64,000 nt of DNA from Actinotalea subterranea (GTDB lineage: Bacteria > Actinomycetota > Actinomycetes > Actinomycetales > Cellulomonadaceae), in contig NZ_VTTP01000009.1 in the NCBI RefSeq assembly GCF_008364845.1, positions 1-64,000 on the forward strand, in the 5' to 3' direction. This document shows positions 1 through 13,115 of the stretch, one piece after another (position 1 is the stretch's first letter; each line of letters opens with the position of its first letter). A program made the translations under genes and the position numbers. The notes under the pieces are model-generated. The model made no database searches. It saw only the letters and a list, made by a program, of their open reading frames with translations, and had not been told where the DNA came from.

Positions 1-267
1 ACTTTTGGCACGCTGTTGAGTTCTCAAGGAACAGACGCTCATCCATCCAGGCCATCACAACCCGTCCGGAGGCAACCACTCAATGCTACCCCCTCCGCGA
101 GGCGCTCCGTACCGCTGCTTCCAGCGGCACGTGCTGACCTCGTCGAGGAGTCCCGGCACACCCGATGAAGCGCCAGAAGCGCTCATCGTCTCTTGCCGGG
201 GTTTCGCCCTGCGGGACCGGCCTGCGAGGTGTTCCTCGCTGTCCGTTCCTCCCGCACCGGGGCGACG
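1..267 (-). other. 5' leader of an rRNA operon (16S gene lies beyond the left edge)
   Basis: Read on the minus strand, positions 35-1 contain TGTTCCTTGAGAACTCAACA followed by GCGTGCCAAAAGT. This resembles the boxA-bearing antitermination leader found before 16S genes and in 16S-23S spacers of many actinobacteria. Together with the promoter at 274-303 it implies an rRNA operon running left out of the window. No 16S sequence is visible, so the call is an inference. Nothing else coding was seen in 1-401. Confidence 0.6.
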
Positions 268-273
268 TCGAGA

Positions 274-303
274 ACAGTACGCAGGCCGGGCCGAGAGCGT
301 CAA
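274..303 (-). promoter_or_regulatory. Probable rRNA operon promoter
   Basis: The minus strand has TTGACG (303-298), an 18-base spacer and TACTGT (279-274). It is one of the best -35/-10 pairs in the window and sits between the tyrS end and the rRNA-type leader. The transcript would start near 267. Confidence 0.6.
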
Positions 304-327
304 CTTGGGCCGCCGTGACGGGCGTCA

Positions 328-360
328 CCCCAGGCGCGAGCCGTCGCTCCGGGCCTGGGG
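328..360 (-). terminator. Stem-loop after tyrS
   Basis: CCCCAGGC (328-335) pairs perfectly with GCCTGGGG (353-360), and GAGC/GCTC can pair inside the loop. It lies downstream of the tyrS stop and upstream of the rRNA promoter, where a terminator would insulate the two. There is no U-tract, which is common in high-GC actinobacteria. Confidence 0.5.
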
Positions 361-404
361 CGACGCCGGCGAGAGCGTCAGGGGCGACGCCGGCGAGAGC
401 GTCA
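357..404. repeat. 24-bp tandem duplication carrying the tyrS stop codon
   Basis: Two identical 24-base units lie head to tail at 357-380 and 381-404. The last three bases of the second unit are the tyrS TGA on the minus strand, so the duplication also copied the stop. The first unit overlaps the right arm of the stem-loop at 328-360. Confidence 0.9.
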
Positions 405-1664
405 GGGGCGCCACTCGGCGACGGCCAGCGTGCGCTTGCCCCGCCGCAGGAGCGCCCAGCGACCGTGAAGCAGCTGGCCCGGGGACACGACGGCGTCCTC
501 CGACTCGACGCGCACGTTGTTGATCGAGATGCCGCCCTCGCCGATCGCTCGTCGGGCGGCCGACCGCCCACCGACCAGCCCCGTCGCCACGAGCAGGTCC
601 ACGAGCTCGGGAGCGTCGAGGTCGAGGGTCGTCCGGGGCAGCTCGGCGAACGCCGCCTCCAGGGTGTCGACGTCGAGCGACGCCAGGTCCCCGCGGCCGA
701 AGAGCGCCTGGCTCGCGGCGACGACGGCGTCCGTGGCCTCGGCACCGTGCACGAGCGTCGTGACGTCCCTCGCCAGAGCTCGCTGCCCCTCCCTGGCGGC
801 AGGCCTCGCACGCACGCTCTCCTCGAGCTCGGCGATCTCCTCGCGCGTGCGGAACGTGAAGATCTTGAGGTAGCGCACGACGTCGGCGTCGTCGGTGTTC
901 AGCCAGAACTGGTAGAAGGCGTAGGGCGTCATCATGTCCGGGGCGAGCCAGATGGCGCCGCCCTCGGACTTGCCGAACTTCGTCCCGTCCGCCTTCGTGA
1001 TCAGCGGGGTCGTCAGGGCGTGGACGCTGCCCTGGTCGGACTTGCGCACGAGCTCGACCCCCGAGAGCAGGTTGCCCCACTGGTCGTTGCCGCCCGTCTG
1101 GAGCGTGCAGCCATGACGGCGGTAGAGCTCCAGGAAGTCCATGCCCTGCAGGATCTGGTAGCTGAACTCCGTGAAGCTCAGGCCCTCGTCGCTCGCCAGC
1201 CGGCGCGCGACCGTGTCCTTGGCGAGCATCGTCCCGAGGCGGTAGTGCTTCCCGACCTCGCGCAGGAAGTCGATCGCCGTCAGGTCCCCCGTCCACTCGA
1301 GGTTGTTCACCATGCGCGCCGCGTTCTCGCCCTCGAAGTCGAGGAAGCGGGACACCTGGGTCTGCAGGCGTGTGACCCACTCGGCAACGGTGTCCTTCGT
1401 GTTGAGCACCCGTTCGCCCGACATCCGCGGGTCGCCGATGAGGCCTGTGGCGCCCCCGACCAGCGCGAGCACGCGGTGCCCGGCGAGCTGGAGGTGGCGC
1501 AGGACCACGAGCTGCACGAGGTGCCCGTGGTGCAGGCTCGGCGCCGTCGGGTCGAAACCGCAGTACAGCGTCACGGGCCCGGCGTCGAGGGCCTCCCGCA
1601 GGGCCCGCTCGTCAGTGGTCTGGGCCAGCAGCCCGCGCCACGCCAGCTCGTCGAGGATGTGCAC
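402..1664 (-). CDS. tyrS: Tyrosyl-tRNA synthetase
   Basis: This class I synthetase attaches tyrosine to tRNA-Tyr in the cytoplasm. The 420-residue product has the HIGH-type motif HHGH at about residues 45-48, the KMSKS-type loop KFGKS near 230, the tyrosine-site stretch GGNDQWGN, and a C-terminal S4 RNA-binding domain (GRSAARRAIGEGG). Two GTG codons follow GAGAAGGAG. The second, at 1664, has 6-base spacing and gives the usual VHILDEL start, so I chose it. The gene stands alone, 66 bases after the glycosylase gene and before an rRNA operon leader. Its stop is inside a 24-bp tandem duplication. Confidence 0.95.
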   Translation of the reverse strand: MHILDELAWRGLLAQTTDERALREALDAGPVTLYCGFDPTAPSLHHGHLVQLVVLRHLQLAGHRVLALVGGATGLIGDPRMSGERVLNTKDTVAEWVTRLQTQVSRFLDFEGENAARMVNNLEWTGDLTAIDFLREVGKHYRLGTMLAKDTVARRLASDEGLSFTEFSYQILQGMDFLELYRRHGCTLQTGGNDQWGNLLSGVELVRKSDQGSVHALTTPLITKADGTKFGKSEGGAIWLAPDMMTPYAFYQFWLNTDDADVVRYLKIFTFRTREEIAELEESVRARPAAREGQRALARDVTTLVHGAEATDAVVAASQALFGRGDLASLDVDTLEAAFAELPRTTLDLDAPELVDLLVATGLVGGRSAARRAIGEGGISINNVRVESEDAVVSPGQLLHGRWALLRRGKRTLAVAEWRP

Positions 1665-1730
1665 CACATGCTCCTTCTCGTTCGGTCCGGCCCTAGTCTG
1701 CCCGCCCGCCCAGCCGGCCGGGGCCACGGC

Positions 1731-2396
1731 TCACCGGCGACGCCGGCTGCCAGGGGGCGGGGCCGCACGGTAGGCGGACACGTGGGTGTCGCCGGAGATC
1801 CAGAACCGCCACGGGAACCGGGTCGCGTCGCCGCCCTCGCCGCCCACCCCGACGCGAGGGCCGGTGCTCCAGGCGCCGGGCGACCGCCCAGGGGCGAGGC
1901 GGACCGGCGACGCCGGGTCGAGAAGGTCGAGCCCGTAGGACGCGAGGTCGAGGCCCAGCGCGTCGGCGAGGCGAGCCGGCCCGCGCGCGAGGTCGACGTC
2001 CGACCGGACGACACCGCGCCGCACGCGTCGGGCCAGGGCGAGGTCCCGACCCGCGACGACCTCGCCGGCACGCAGCAGCACGGCCGACGCGCGGCCAGGC
2101 ACCCCCGTGACGACGTTCGCGCAGTGGTGCAGGCCCATGTGCCGGTACACGTACAGGTGACCCGCGGGACCGAACATCACCGCGTTCCGGGCCGAACGCC
2201 CCCGGAACGCGTGCGAGCCCGGGTCGGACTCCCCCGCGTAGGCCTCGACCTCCGTGACCCGGACCGTCACCTCGCCCCCACCGAGACGTGACGTCACGAG
2301 CGCACCCAGCAGCGTCGGCGCGACGCCGAGGACGTCACCCGCGAGCCACTCCCGGCGCGTGGCATCCTCGGACGGCTGCGCGGTGCGGTCACTCAT
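1731..2396 (-). CDS. 3-methyladenine DNA glycosylase (Mpg/AAG family)
   Basis: This base-excision enzyme removes alkylated purines such as 3-methyladenine. The 221-residue product matches the family in length and shows the core segments EVEAYAG, DPGSHAFRG, RNAVMFGPAGHLYVYR and GLHHCANVV, which form the DNA-binding and catalytic pocket around the conserved glutamate in EAY. The RGPARLADALG and GPRVGV segments are also typical. The ATG at 2396 overlaps the end of the upstream kinase gene by 8 bases, so the two are translationally coupled. Confidence 0.9.
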   Translation of the reverse strand: MSDRTAQPSEDATRREWLAGDVLGVAPTLLGALVTSRLGGGEVTVRVTEVEAYAGESDPGSHAFRGRSARNAVMFGPAGHLYVYRHMGLHHCANVVTGVPGRASAVLLRAGEVVAGRDLALARRVRRGVVRSDVDLARGPARLADALGLDLASYGLDLLDPASPVRLAPGRSPGAWSTGPRVGVGGEGGDATRFPWRFWISGDTHVSAYRAAPPPGSRRRR

Positions 2397-2970
2397 CGAG
2401 GGGCAGCGATCCGTCGACGTGCACGTCCGCACGGTCCCGGGTCGCCTCCCGCTCGAAGTGCGCCGCCTCGAGCCCCCGCCACCGCAGCCACTCCTCGCGC
2501 AACGACTCGCCGTCCCGAGCCAGCCCCCGCTCGAGGCGCAGGTCGGGCGGGGCCTCCACCCACACGACGAGCGCAGCCCGCCCGTCGACGTCACGGCGTG
2601 CGCTCCCGCACCCCTCGAGCACCAGGACGTCCGGCGGCGGGACGTCGACCCACTCCGCGAACCCGGAGGCCACCCAGTCGTAGCGCTGGTAGCGCGCCGC
2701 ACCACCTGAGGCCAGCGGGCGCAGCACCTGGTCCTCGACACGGCCCCAGACGCCCTCGAGCCCCGTCCAGCCCTCGTACAGGTCGTCCATCCGCACGACC
2801 GTCACGCGTGTGCCTGACCGCTCGAGATGCGCGGCAAGGGCCGAGGCGAGCGTCGTCTTGCCGGAGCCGGCCGGGCCGTCGACGCACACCAGGCGCACCG
2901 GGCCCAGTCGCGGCACGGACGACCGCACCCGCACGGCCAGCTCGCGGACGCGAGGACCGGGTGAGCTCAT
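2389..2970 (-). CDS. P-loop kinase of the uridine kinase/phosphoribulokinase class
   Basis: The 193-residue cytoplasmic protein opens with a short leader, then a Walker A motif GPAGSGKTT near residue 32-40. A Walker B-like VVRMDDLYEGW and an LVLEGCGSARR segment follow. The fold resembles small nucleoside or ATP-binding kinases that phosphorylate a hydroxyl, but the substrate cannot be read from the sequence. A CAGAAT hexamer ends 8 bases before the ATG, so the transcript may be nearly leaderless. It overlaps the glycosylase gene by 8 bases and follows argH by 61 bases. Confidence 0.75.
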   Translation of the reverse strand: MSSPGPRVRELAVRVRSSVPRLGPVRLVCVDGPAGSGKTTLASALAAHLERSGTRVTVVRMDDLYEGWTGLEGVWGRVEDQVLRPLASGGAARYQRYDWVASGFAEWVDVPPPDVLVLEGCGSARRDVDGRAALVVWVEAPPDLRLERGLARDGESLREEWLRWRGLEAAHFEREATRDRADVHVDGSLPLDE

Positions 2971-3031
2971 GGCGTCGGATTCTGGCAGGTGCAGGCCCGT
3001 CCCGCCGTCCAGGCCGGCACCGCACCCACGG

Positions 3032-5744
<2,713 letters not shown>

Positions 5745-5821
5745 CTCAGGTCTTCTTTCTCGAACGATGCGGAGCAAGGGGTGTACGAGGGCGGGAACGG
5801 TCGCGGCTGCTCCCGCGGGGT

Positions 5822-6475
5822 CTAGGCGCCGTCGGTGGCGAGGTCGAGGAAGCGGCGTGCGACGGCCTCGCCGCCGTCGACCTCCTTGGCGATCACGAGC
5901 ACGGTGTCGTCCCCGGCGATCGTGCCGAGCACCATGGGCAGGATCGAGTGGTCGATCGCCGAGGCGAGGAACTGCGCGGCGCCCGGCGGCGTGCGCAGGA
6001 CGACCAGGTTGCCCGAGGACTCCGCGGTCACCAGGAGCTCGGCGCACAGCCGCGCCAGGCGCGCGGCGAGCTGCTCCTGGGCGTCCAGGCCAGCGCTGTG
6101 CGGGGTCCGGTCGCCACCCTCGGACGGCACGGCGTACGTCAGGCTGCCGTCCGCGGCGCGGATACGCACCGCCCGGAGCTCGACGAGGTCACGGGACAAC
6201 GTCGCCTGCGTCACGTTGAGCCCCTCGGCCGCGAGCGCCGCCGCGAGGTCGCCCTGGGAGCGCACCGGCTGGCGGGCGAGCAGGCGCGCGATCATCGCGT
6301 GCCGCGCCGCCTTCGTGGCGGGGACCCCGCCGGTCGTCGTGGGCACTCCCACGTCGGCCTGCGCGTCGCGCACGCCCGGAGCGGCGCCGCCCGCGCGAGC
6401 CGCGCCCTCCGCAGCATCGGCCGGCGCGCCGAGCTGGGCGTCGACAGTGCGCGAGCTCTCCCGTGCGGGGCTCAT
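5822..6475 (-). CDS. argR: Arginine repressor
   Basis: ArgR is a hexameric regulator that binds operators when arginine is abundant. The 217-residue protein is longer than the usual roughly 160 because of an Ala-rich N-terminal extension of about 55 residues. The winged-helix DNA-binding part ([31 protein letters not shown]) and the C-terminal arginine-binding and oligomerisation part ([26 protein letters not shown]) are intact. The start is the ATG in the 4-base ATGA overlap with argF, preceded by TGGAG. It lies inside the operon it presumably represses. Confidence 0.95.
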   Translation of the reverse strand: MSPARESSRTVDAQLGAPADAAEGAARAGGAAPGVRDAQADVGVPTTTGGVPATKAARHAMIARLLARQPVRSQGDLAAALAAEGLNVTQATLSRDLVELRAVRIRAADGSLTYAVPSEGGDRTPHSAGLDAQEQLAARLARLCAELLVTAESSGNLVVLRTPPGAAQFLASAIDHSILPMVLGTIAGDDTVLVIAKEVDGGEAVARRFLDLATDGA

Positions 6476-7404
6476 GACTGCTCCAGGAGCCATGCGAGGA
6501 GCGCCTTCTGCGCGTGCAGGCGGTTCTCAGCCTCGTCGAACACGACCGACCGGGGGCCGTCGATGACCTCGGCCGTGATCTCCTTGCCGCGGTACGCGGG
6601 CAGGCAGTGGAGCACGACGGCGTCCGGTGCCGCGTGCGCGAGCAGCCGCTCGTCGAGCCGGAAGGGCCCGAAGAGCGCCTCCGCCTCCTCCGCGCTGCGG
6701 TCGTCGCCCATGGAGACCCACGTGTCGGTCGCCACGGCACCGGCGCCGCTCACGGCAGCGGTCGCGTCGGCGGTCACCGTGACCGAGCCACCCGATGCGC
6801 GGGCGAGTCCCTCGGCACGCGCGAGCACGTCGGGGTCGGGCTGCCGCTCGGCGGGCGTGGCCACCCGCACGTGCAGTCCCGCGAGCGCCCCGCCGAGGAG
6901 GTACGAGTGGGCCATGTTGTTGCGCCCGTCCCCGAGGTACGTGAGCACCGTGCCCGGGAGCGCGTCGACGCCGCCGCGGTGCTGGGCGATCGTCAGCAGG
7001 TCCGCGAGCACCTGGCACGGGTGGAACTGGTCGGTCAGCGCGTTCACGACCGGCACTCCCACGTGCTCGGCCATCTCCTCGAGGCGGCTCTGCTCGTACG
7101 TGCGCCAGACGACGGCCGCGACCTGTCGGCCGAGCACACGGGCGGTGTCGGCGATCGACTCACGCACCCCGATCTGCGCGAGCTTGCCGTCGACGACCAT
7201 GGGGTAGCCGCCGAGCTCGACGATGCCCGTCGTGAACGAGACCTGCGTGCGCAGGGTCGGCTTGTCGAAGAGGACCGCGACGGTCCGCGGCCCGGCGAGC
7301 GGGCGCAGCGCGAACCGGTCGCCCGCGATCTGCGCTGCGAGCGTCAGCACGTGCCGCTGCTCCTCGGCCGTCAGGTCGTCGTCGCGCAAGAAGTGCCGGG
7401 TCAT
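6472..7404 (-). CDS. argF: Ornithine carbamoyltransferase
   Basis: This enzyme joins ornithine and carbamoyl phosphate to make citrulline. The 310-residue product has the carbamoyl-phosphate motif as [18 protein letters not shown], the [11 protein letters not shown] segment and the ornithine-loop sequence [10 protein letters not shown]. The usual S-T-R-T phosphate motif is varied here to PTLRT, as in other actinobacterial enzymes. The start ATG shares one base with the argD stop (TGATG), and the end overlaps argR by 4 bases. Confidence 0.96.
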   Translation of the reverse strand: MTRHFLRDDDLTAEEQRHVLTLAAQIAGDRFALRPLAGPRTVAVLFDKPTLRTQVSFTTGIVELGGYPMVVDGKLAQIGVRESIADTARVLGRQVAAVVWRTYEQSRLEEMAEHVGVPVVNALTDQFHPCQVLADLLTIAQHRGGVDALPGTVLTYLGDGRNNMAHSYLLGGALAGLHVRVATPAERQPDPDVLARAEGLARASGGSVTVTADATAAVSGAGAVATDTWVSMGDDRSAEEAEALFGPFRLDERLLAHAAPDAVVLHCLPAYRGKEITAEVIDGPRSVVFDEAENRLHAQKALLAWLLEQS

Positions 7405-8717
7405 CAGGAGGTCTCCGTCGTCTCGTCGGCGGCCGCACCCTGCGGTCCGGGCGCCGCGGGCCGCGCCGTCGCCTCGCCGCGCAGGAAGTCGACGAAGCCC
7501 GCGAGCTGGCCGGCGGTGACGACCAGCGGCGGTGCCAGGCGCAGTGCCGTCGGGGTGACCGGGTTCACGATGAAGCCCGCGTCCAGAGCGCGGGCCGCGA
7601 CCTGCGCCGCGACGGGCGCGTCCAGCTCGACCGCGACCAGCAGGCCCGCGGCGCGGACCTCCCGGACCGGCGACCCGACGTCGCGCAGGGCGTCGACCAG
7701 GCGATCGCTCACGGTGCGGACGTGGTCGAGGAGCCGGTCCCGGTCGATCACCCCGAGCGTCGCGAGCGCCGCCGCGGCCGCCACCGGGTTGCCCCCGAAC
7801 GTCGTCCCGTGCTGCCCGGCGCCGAGCAGCGACGCCGCCCGCTCGCCGTAGGCGACGACGGCACCGATCGGGAAGCCGCCCCCGAGGCCCTTGGCGAGCG
7901 TCATGACGTCCGGGCGCACGCCACCGCCGAGCGTCGGGTGCTGGTGCGCGAACCACGCGCCCGTACGGCCGACGCCCGTCTGCACCTCGTCGAGCACCAG
8001 CAGCGCACCGTGCTCGTCGCACAGACGCCGCGCGTGCGCGAGGTAGCCCGGGGGCAACGGACGCACGCCCGCCTCACCCTGCACGACCTCCAGGACGACC
8101 GCCGCGACGTCGTCGGCCATCGCCTCCGCGAGCGCCTGCGCGTCACCGAACGGCACGAACTCGACGCCACCGGGCAGCGGCTCGAACGGGGCCCGGTACG
8201 CCTCCTTGTGGGTCAGCGCGAGCGCGCCCATGGTCCGGCCGTGGAAGGCACCCTCGAGCGCGAGGACGCGCGGGCGTCCCGTGCGTCGGGCCATCTTGAA
8301 CGCGGCCTCGTTCGCCTCCGTCCCCGAGCTCGTGAAGAACACGCGGGAGCCGGGGACGTCGCCCGCGCCGGCCAGCTCCAGGAGCCGCTCGGCGAGCACG
8401 ATCTGGGTGGGGCTCGCGAAGAAGTTCGAGATGTGGCCCAGCGTCCCGAGCTGCGCGCTGATCGCTGCGGTCAGCGTCGGGTGGGCATGACCGAGCGCGT
8501 TGACCGCGATCCCGCCGAGCAGGTCCAGGTAGCGGCGGCCGTCGGCGTCCCAGACGTACGGGCCCTCACCGCGCACCAGGACGCGTCGGGGGGTGCCGAA
8601 CGTGCCCATGAGCGCGTGCTCGTACCGCTGCGTCCACTCGTGAACCGAACCGGTCCACTCGGGCGAGGACGAGGACGAGGTCGCCGTCGACGCGACGGAC
8701 GTGCCCTCGTGCGTCAC
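7404..8717 (-). CDS. argD: Acetylornithine aminotransferase
   Basis: This PLP enzyme converts N-acetylglutamate semialdehyde to N-acetylornithine. The 437 residues show class III aminotransferase features: YLDLLGGIAVNALGH, SSGTEANEAAFKMAR, LVLDEVQTGVGRTG and the PLP lysine in MTLAKGLGGG. Two GTG starts are possible. The one at 8753 overlaps the argB stop (GTGA), but the GTG at 8717 has a strong GAGGAGGT 7-8 bases upstream, so I chose it. The N-terminus is Ser/Thr-rich for about 18 residues. Confidence 0.95.
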   Translation of the reverse strand: MTHEGTSVASTATSSSSSPEWTGSVHEWTQRYEHALMGTFGTPRRVLVRGEGPYVWDADGRRYLDLLGGIAVNALGHAHPTLTAAISAQLGTLGHISNFFASPTQIVLAERLLELAGAGDVPGSRVFFTSSGTEANEAAFKMARRTGRPRVLALEGAFHGRTMGALALTHKEAYRAPFEPLPGGVEFVPFGDAQALAEAMADDVAAVVLEVVQGEAGVRPLPPGYLAHARRLCDEHGALLVLDEVQTGVGRTGAWFAHQHPTLGGGVRPDVMTLAKGLGGGFPIGAVVAYGERAASLLGAGQHGTTFGGNPVAAAAALATLGVIDRDRLLDHVRTVSDRLVDALRDVGSPVREVRAAGLLVAVELDAPVAAQVAARALDAGFIVNPVTPTALRLAPPLVVTAGQLAGFVDFLRGEATARPAAPGPQGAAADETTETS

Positions 8718-8749
8718 GGCCGCGACCTCCTCGCGCGCCTGCGGCCCCG

Positions 8750-9744
8750 TCACCGTGCACCGCCGGCGGCCGGCGCGCCCGTGGCCGGGCCCACCACGGG
8801 CAGCGCACCCGTGCGCAGGTCGTCCGGAAGGACCATCGTGCCCACCCCTCGTTCCGTGAAGACCTCCATGAGCACCGAGTGCGCGGCGCGTCCGTCGACC
8901 ACGTGGGCCTGGGGCACACCGCCGCGCACCGCCCGCAGGCATGCCTCCATCTTCGGCACCATGCCGGACTCCAGCCGGGGCAGGAGCTCCGCGAGCGCCG
9001 ACGTGCGGATCTGCCGCGCGAGCGACGACCGGTCGGGCCAGTCCGTGTACAGCCCCTCGACGTCGGTCAGGATGATGAGCTTGCTCGCCCCCAGGGCGAC
9101 CGCGAGCGCCGCCGCGGCCGTGTCCGCGTTGACGTTGAGCACCTGGGTCGCGTCCTCGATGTCCGGTGCGACCGTCGAGACCACCGGGATGCGGCCCGCG
9201 TCGAGCAGGTCCTGGACCGCGCGCGGGTCGACCTCGACGACGTCGCCGACATGCCCGACGTCGACCTGCCGGCCGTCGACGGTCGCGGTGCGCCGCCGCG
9301 CGCGGAGCAGCCCGCCGTCCTCACCCGAGAGCCCGACGGCGTAGGGCCCGTGGGCGTTCAGGAGGCCGACCAGCTCACGCGAGACCTGGCCGGTCAGGAC
9401 CATGCGGACGACGTCCATGCTCTCGGGCGTCGTGACCCGCAGCCCGCCACGGAACTCGCTCTCGATGCCGAGGCGGGCGAGCATCGAGGAGATCTGCGGC
9501 CCACCGCCGTGCACGACGACGGGGCGCAGCCCCACCTGCCGCAGGAAGACCATGTCCTGCGCGAACGCACGCTTGAGGTCGTCGTCGATCATGGCGTTGC
9601 CGCCGTACTTGACGACGAACAGCGCGCCGTCGAAGCGCTGGAGCCAGGGCAGCGCCTCGATGAGGACCTCGGCCTTCTGGTCGGGACGCAGGTCGGTCCG
9701 GGTGTCGAAGGCGTCGTCGTCGGGGCTGGGCAGGGTCGACTCGC

Positions 9745-9748
<4 letters not shown>
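8750..9748 (-). CDS. argB: Acetylglutamate kinase
   Basis: This enzyme phosphorylates N-acetylglutamate and is often the arginine feedback point. The 332-residue protein has the amino acid kinase motifs VVKYGGNAM (phosphate lysine), [30 protein letters not shown], and ILTDVEGLY followed by the [10 protein letters not shown] segment. The N-terminal extension before the core is about 40 residues, a feature often seen in arginine-sensitive hexameric forms. Its ATG overlaps the argJ stop by 4 bases. Confidence 0.96.
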
Positions 9749-12113
<2,365 letters not shown>

Positions 12114-12115
12114 TC

Positions 12116-13102
12116 ATGCGCGCCATCCAGGCCACCGCCGCCGGTGGACCCGACGTCCTGTCCGTCGTCGAGCTGCCGGACCCCAGTCCCGGGCCTGACG
12201 AGGTCGCCGTCCGGCTCACGGCCGCCGGCGTGAACTTCATCGACACCTACCGGCGGGCGGGTGTCTACCCCATGCCCTTCCCCCACGTCGTCGGCTCCGA
12301 GGGCGCCGGGACCGTCGTCGCCGTCGGCGCCGAGGTCACCGACCTCGCCGAGGGCGACCGGGTCGCGTGGGTCACGAGCCGGACCGGCTCCTACGCCGAG
12401 ACTGTCCTCGTCGCCGCCGACCAGGCCGTGCCCGTGCCCGACTCCGTCGACCTCGCCGTCGCCGCAGCGCTCCTGCTCCAGGGGATCACCGCGCACTACC
12501 TCGCCTCGTCGACCTTCCCGGTCGAGCCCGGGCAGGACGTGCTCGTCCACGCAGGGGCAGGAGGCGTCGGCCTGCTGCTCACCCAGCTCGCGGTCGCGCG
12601 CGGCGCACGCGTCCTGACGACCGTGTCCACCGTCGCGAAGGCCGACCTGTCGCGGCAGGCCGGCGCGAGCCACGTGATCCGGTACGACCAGCTCGACGAC
12701 CTCGCACGCGACCTCCCCGCCGAGGTGCGGCGCCTCACCGACGGCCAGGGCGTCCACACCGTCTTCGACGGCGTCGGCCGCGCGACGTTCGACGCCTCCC
12801 TCGCGTCGCTGCGCCCCCGTGGCGGTCTCGCGCTCTTCGGCGGCGCGTCCGGCCAGGTGCCGCCGTTCGACCCCCAGCGCCTCAACGCCGCAGGCTCGGT
12901 CTACCTCACGCGGCCGAGCATCGGCGCGTACACGGCGACCCGCGCCGAGCTGCTCGGCCGCGCCCACGACCTCATGTCCGCCGTCGAGGCCGGCACGCTC
13001 GAGGTGCGCATCGGCGCGCGCCACCCGCTGGCCCACGCCGCCGAGGCCCACCGTGAGCTCGAGGCGAGGGCCACCACCGGCAAGGTCGTCCTGCTCCCCT
13101 GA
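12116..13102 (+). CDS. Zinc-free quinone oxidoreductase, medium-chain dehydrogenase/reductase family
   Basis: The 328-residue protein matches NADPH:quinone reductases of the QOR type. It has an N-terminal GroES-like domain (GVNFIDTYRRAGVYP, HVVGSEGAGTVVAVG) and a Rossmann domain with the motif HAGAGGVGLLLTQLA near residue 143. The zinc-ligand cysteines of alcohol dehydrogenases are absent. The ATG at 12116 follows GACGCT by 7 bases, suggesting a leaderless transcript. It is divergent from argC with 158 bases between starts, and convergent with pheT. A role in arginine metabolism is not implied. Confidence 0.85.
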   Translation: MRAIQATAAGGPDVLSVVELPDPSPGPDEVAVRLTAAGVNFIDTYRRAGVYPMPFPHVVGSEGAGTVVAVGAEVTDLAEGDRVAWVTSRTGSYAETVLVAADQAVPVPDSVDLAVAAALLLQGITAHYLASSTFPVEPGQDVLVHAGAGGVGLLLTQLAVARGARVLTTVSTVAKADLSRQAGASHVIRYDQLDDLARDLPAEVRRLTDGQGVHTVFDGVGRATFDASLASLRPRGGLALFGGASGQVPPFDPQRLNAAGSVYLTRPSIGAYTATRAELLGRAHDLMSAVEAGTLEVRIGARHPLAHAAEAHRELEARATTGKVVLLP

Positions 13103-13115
13103 CGTCCGGCCGGCG

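Noticed and set aside
165-2291. A 708-codon open frame on the plus strand opposite tyrS and the glycosylase gene
   Set aside because: It is Arg/Pro-rich without motifs and lies antisense to two well-supported genes. Long shadow frames are expected at this GC content.
8718-8753. GTG at 8753 as the argD start
   Set aside because: It makes a GTGA overlap with argB, but the later GTG at 8717 has a much stronger ribosome site and better family alignment. Not fully excluded.
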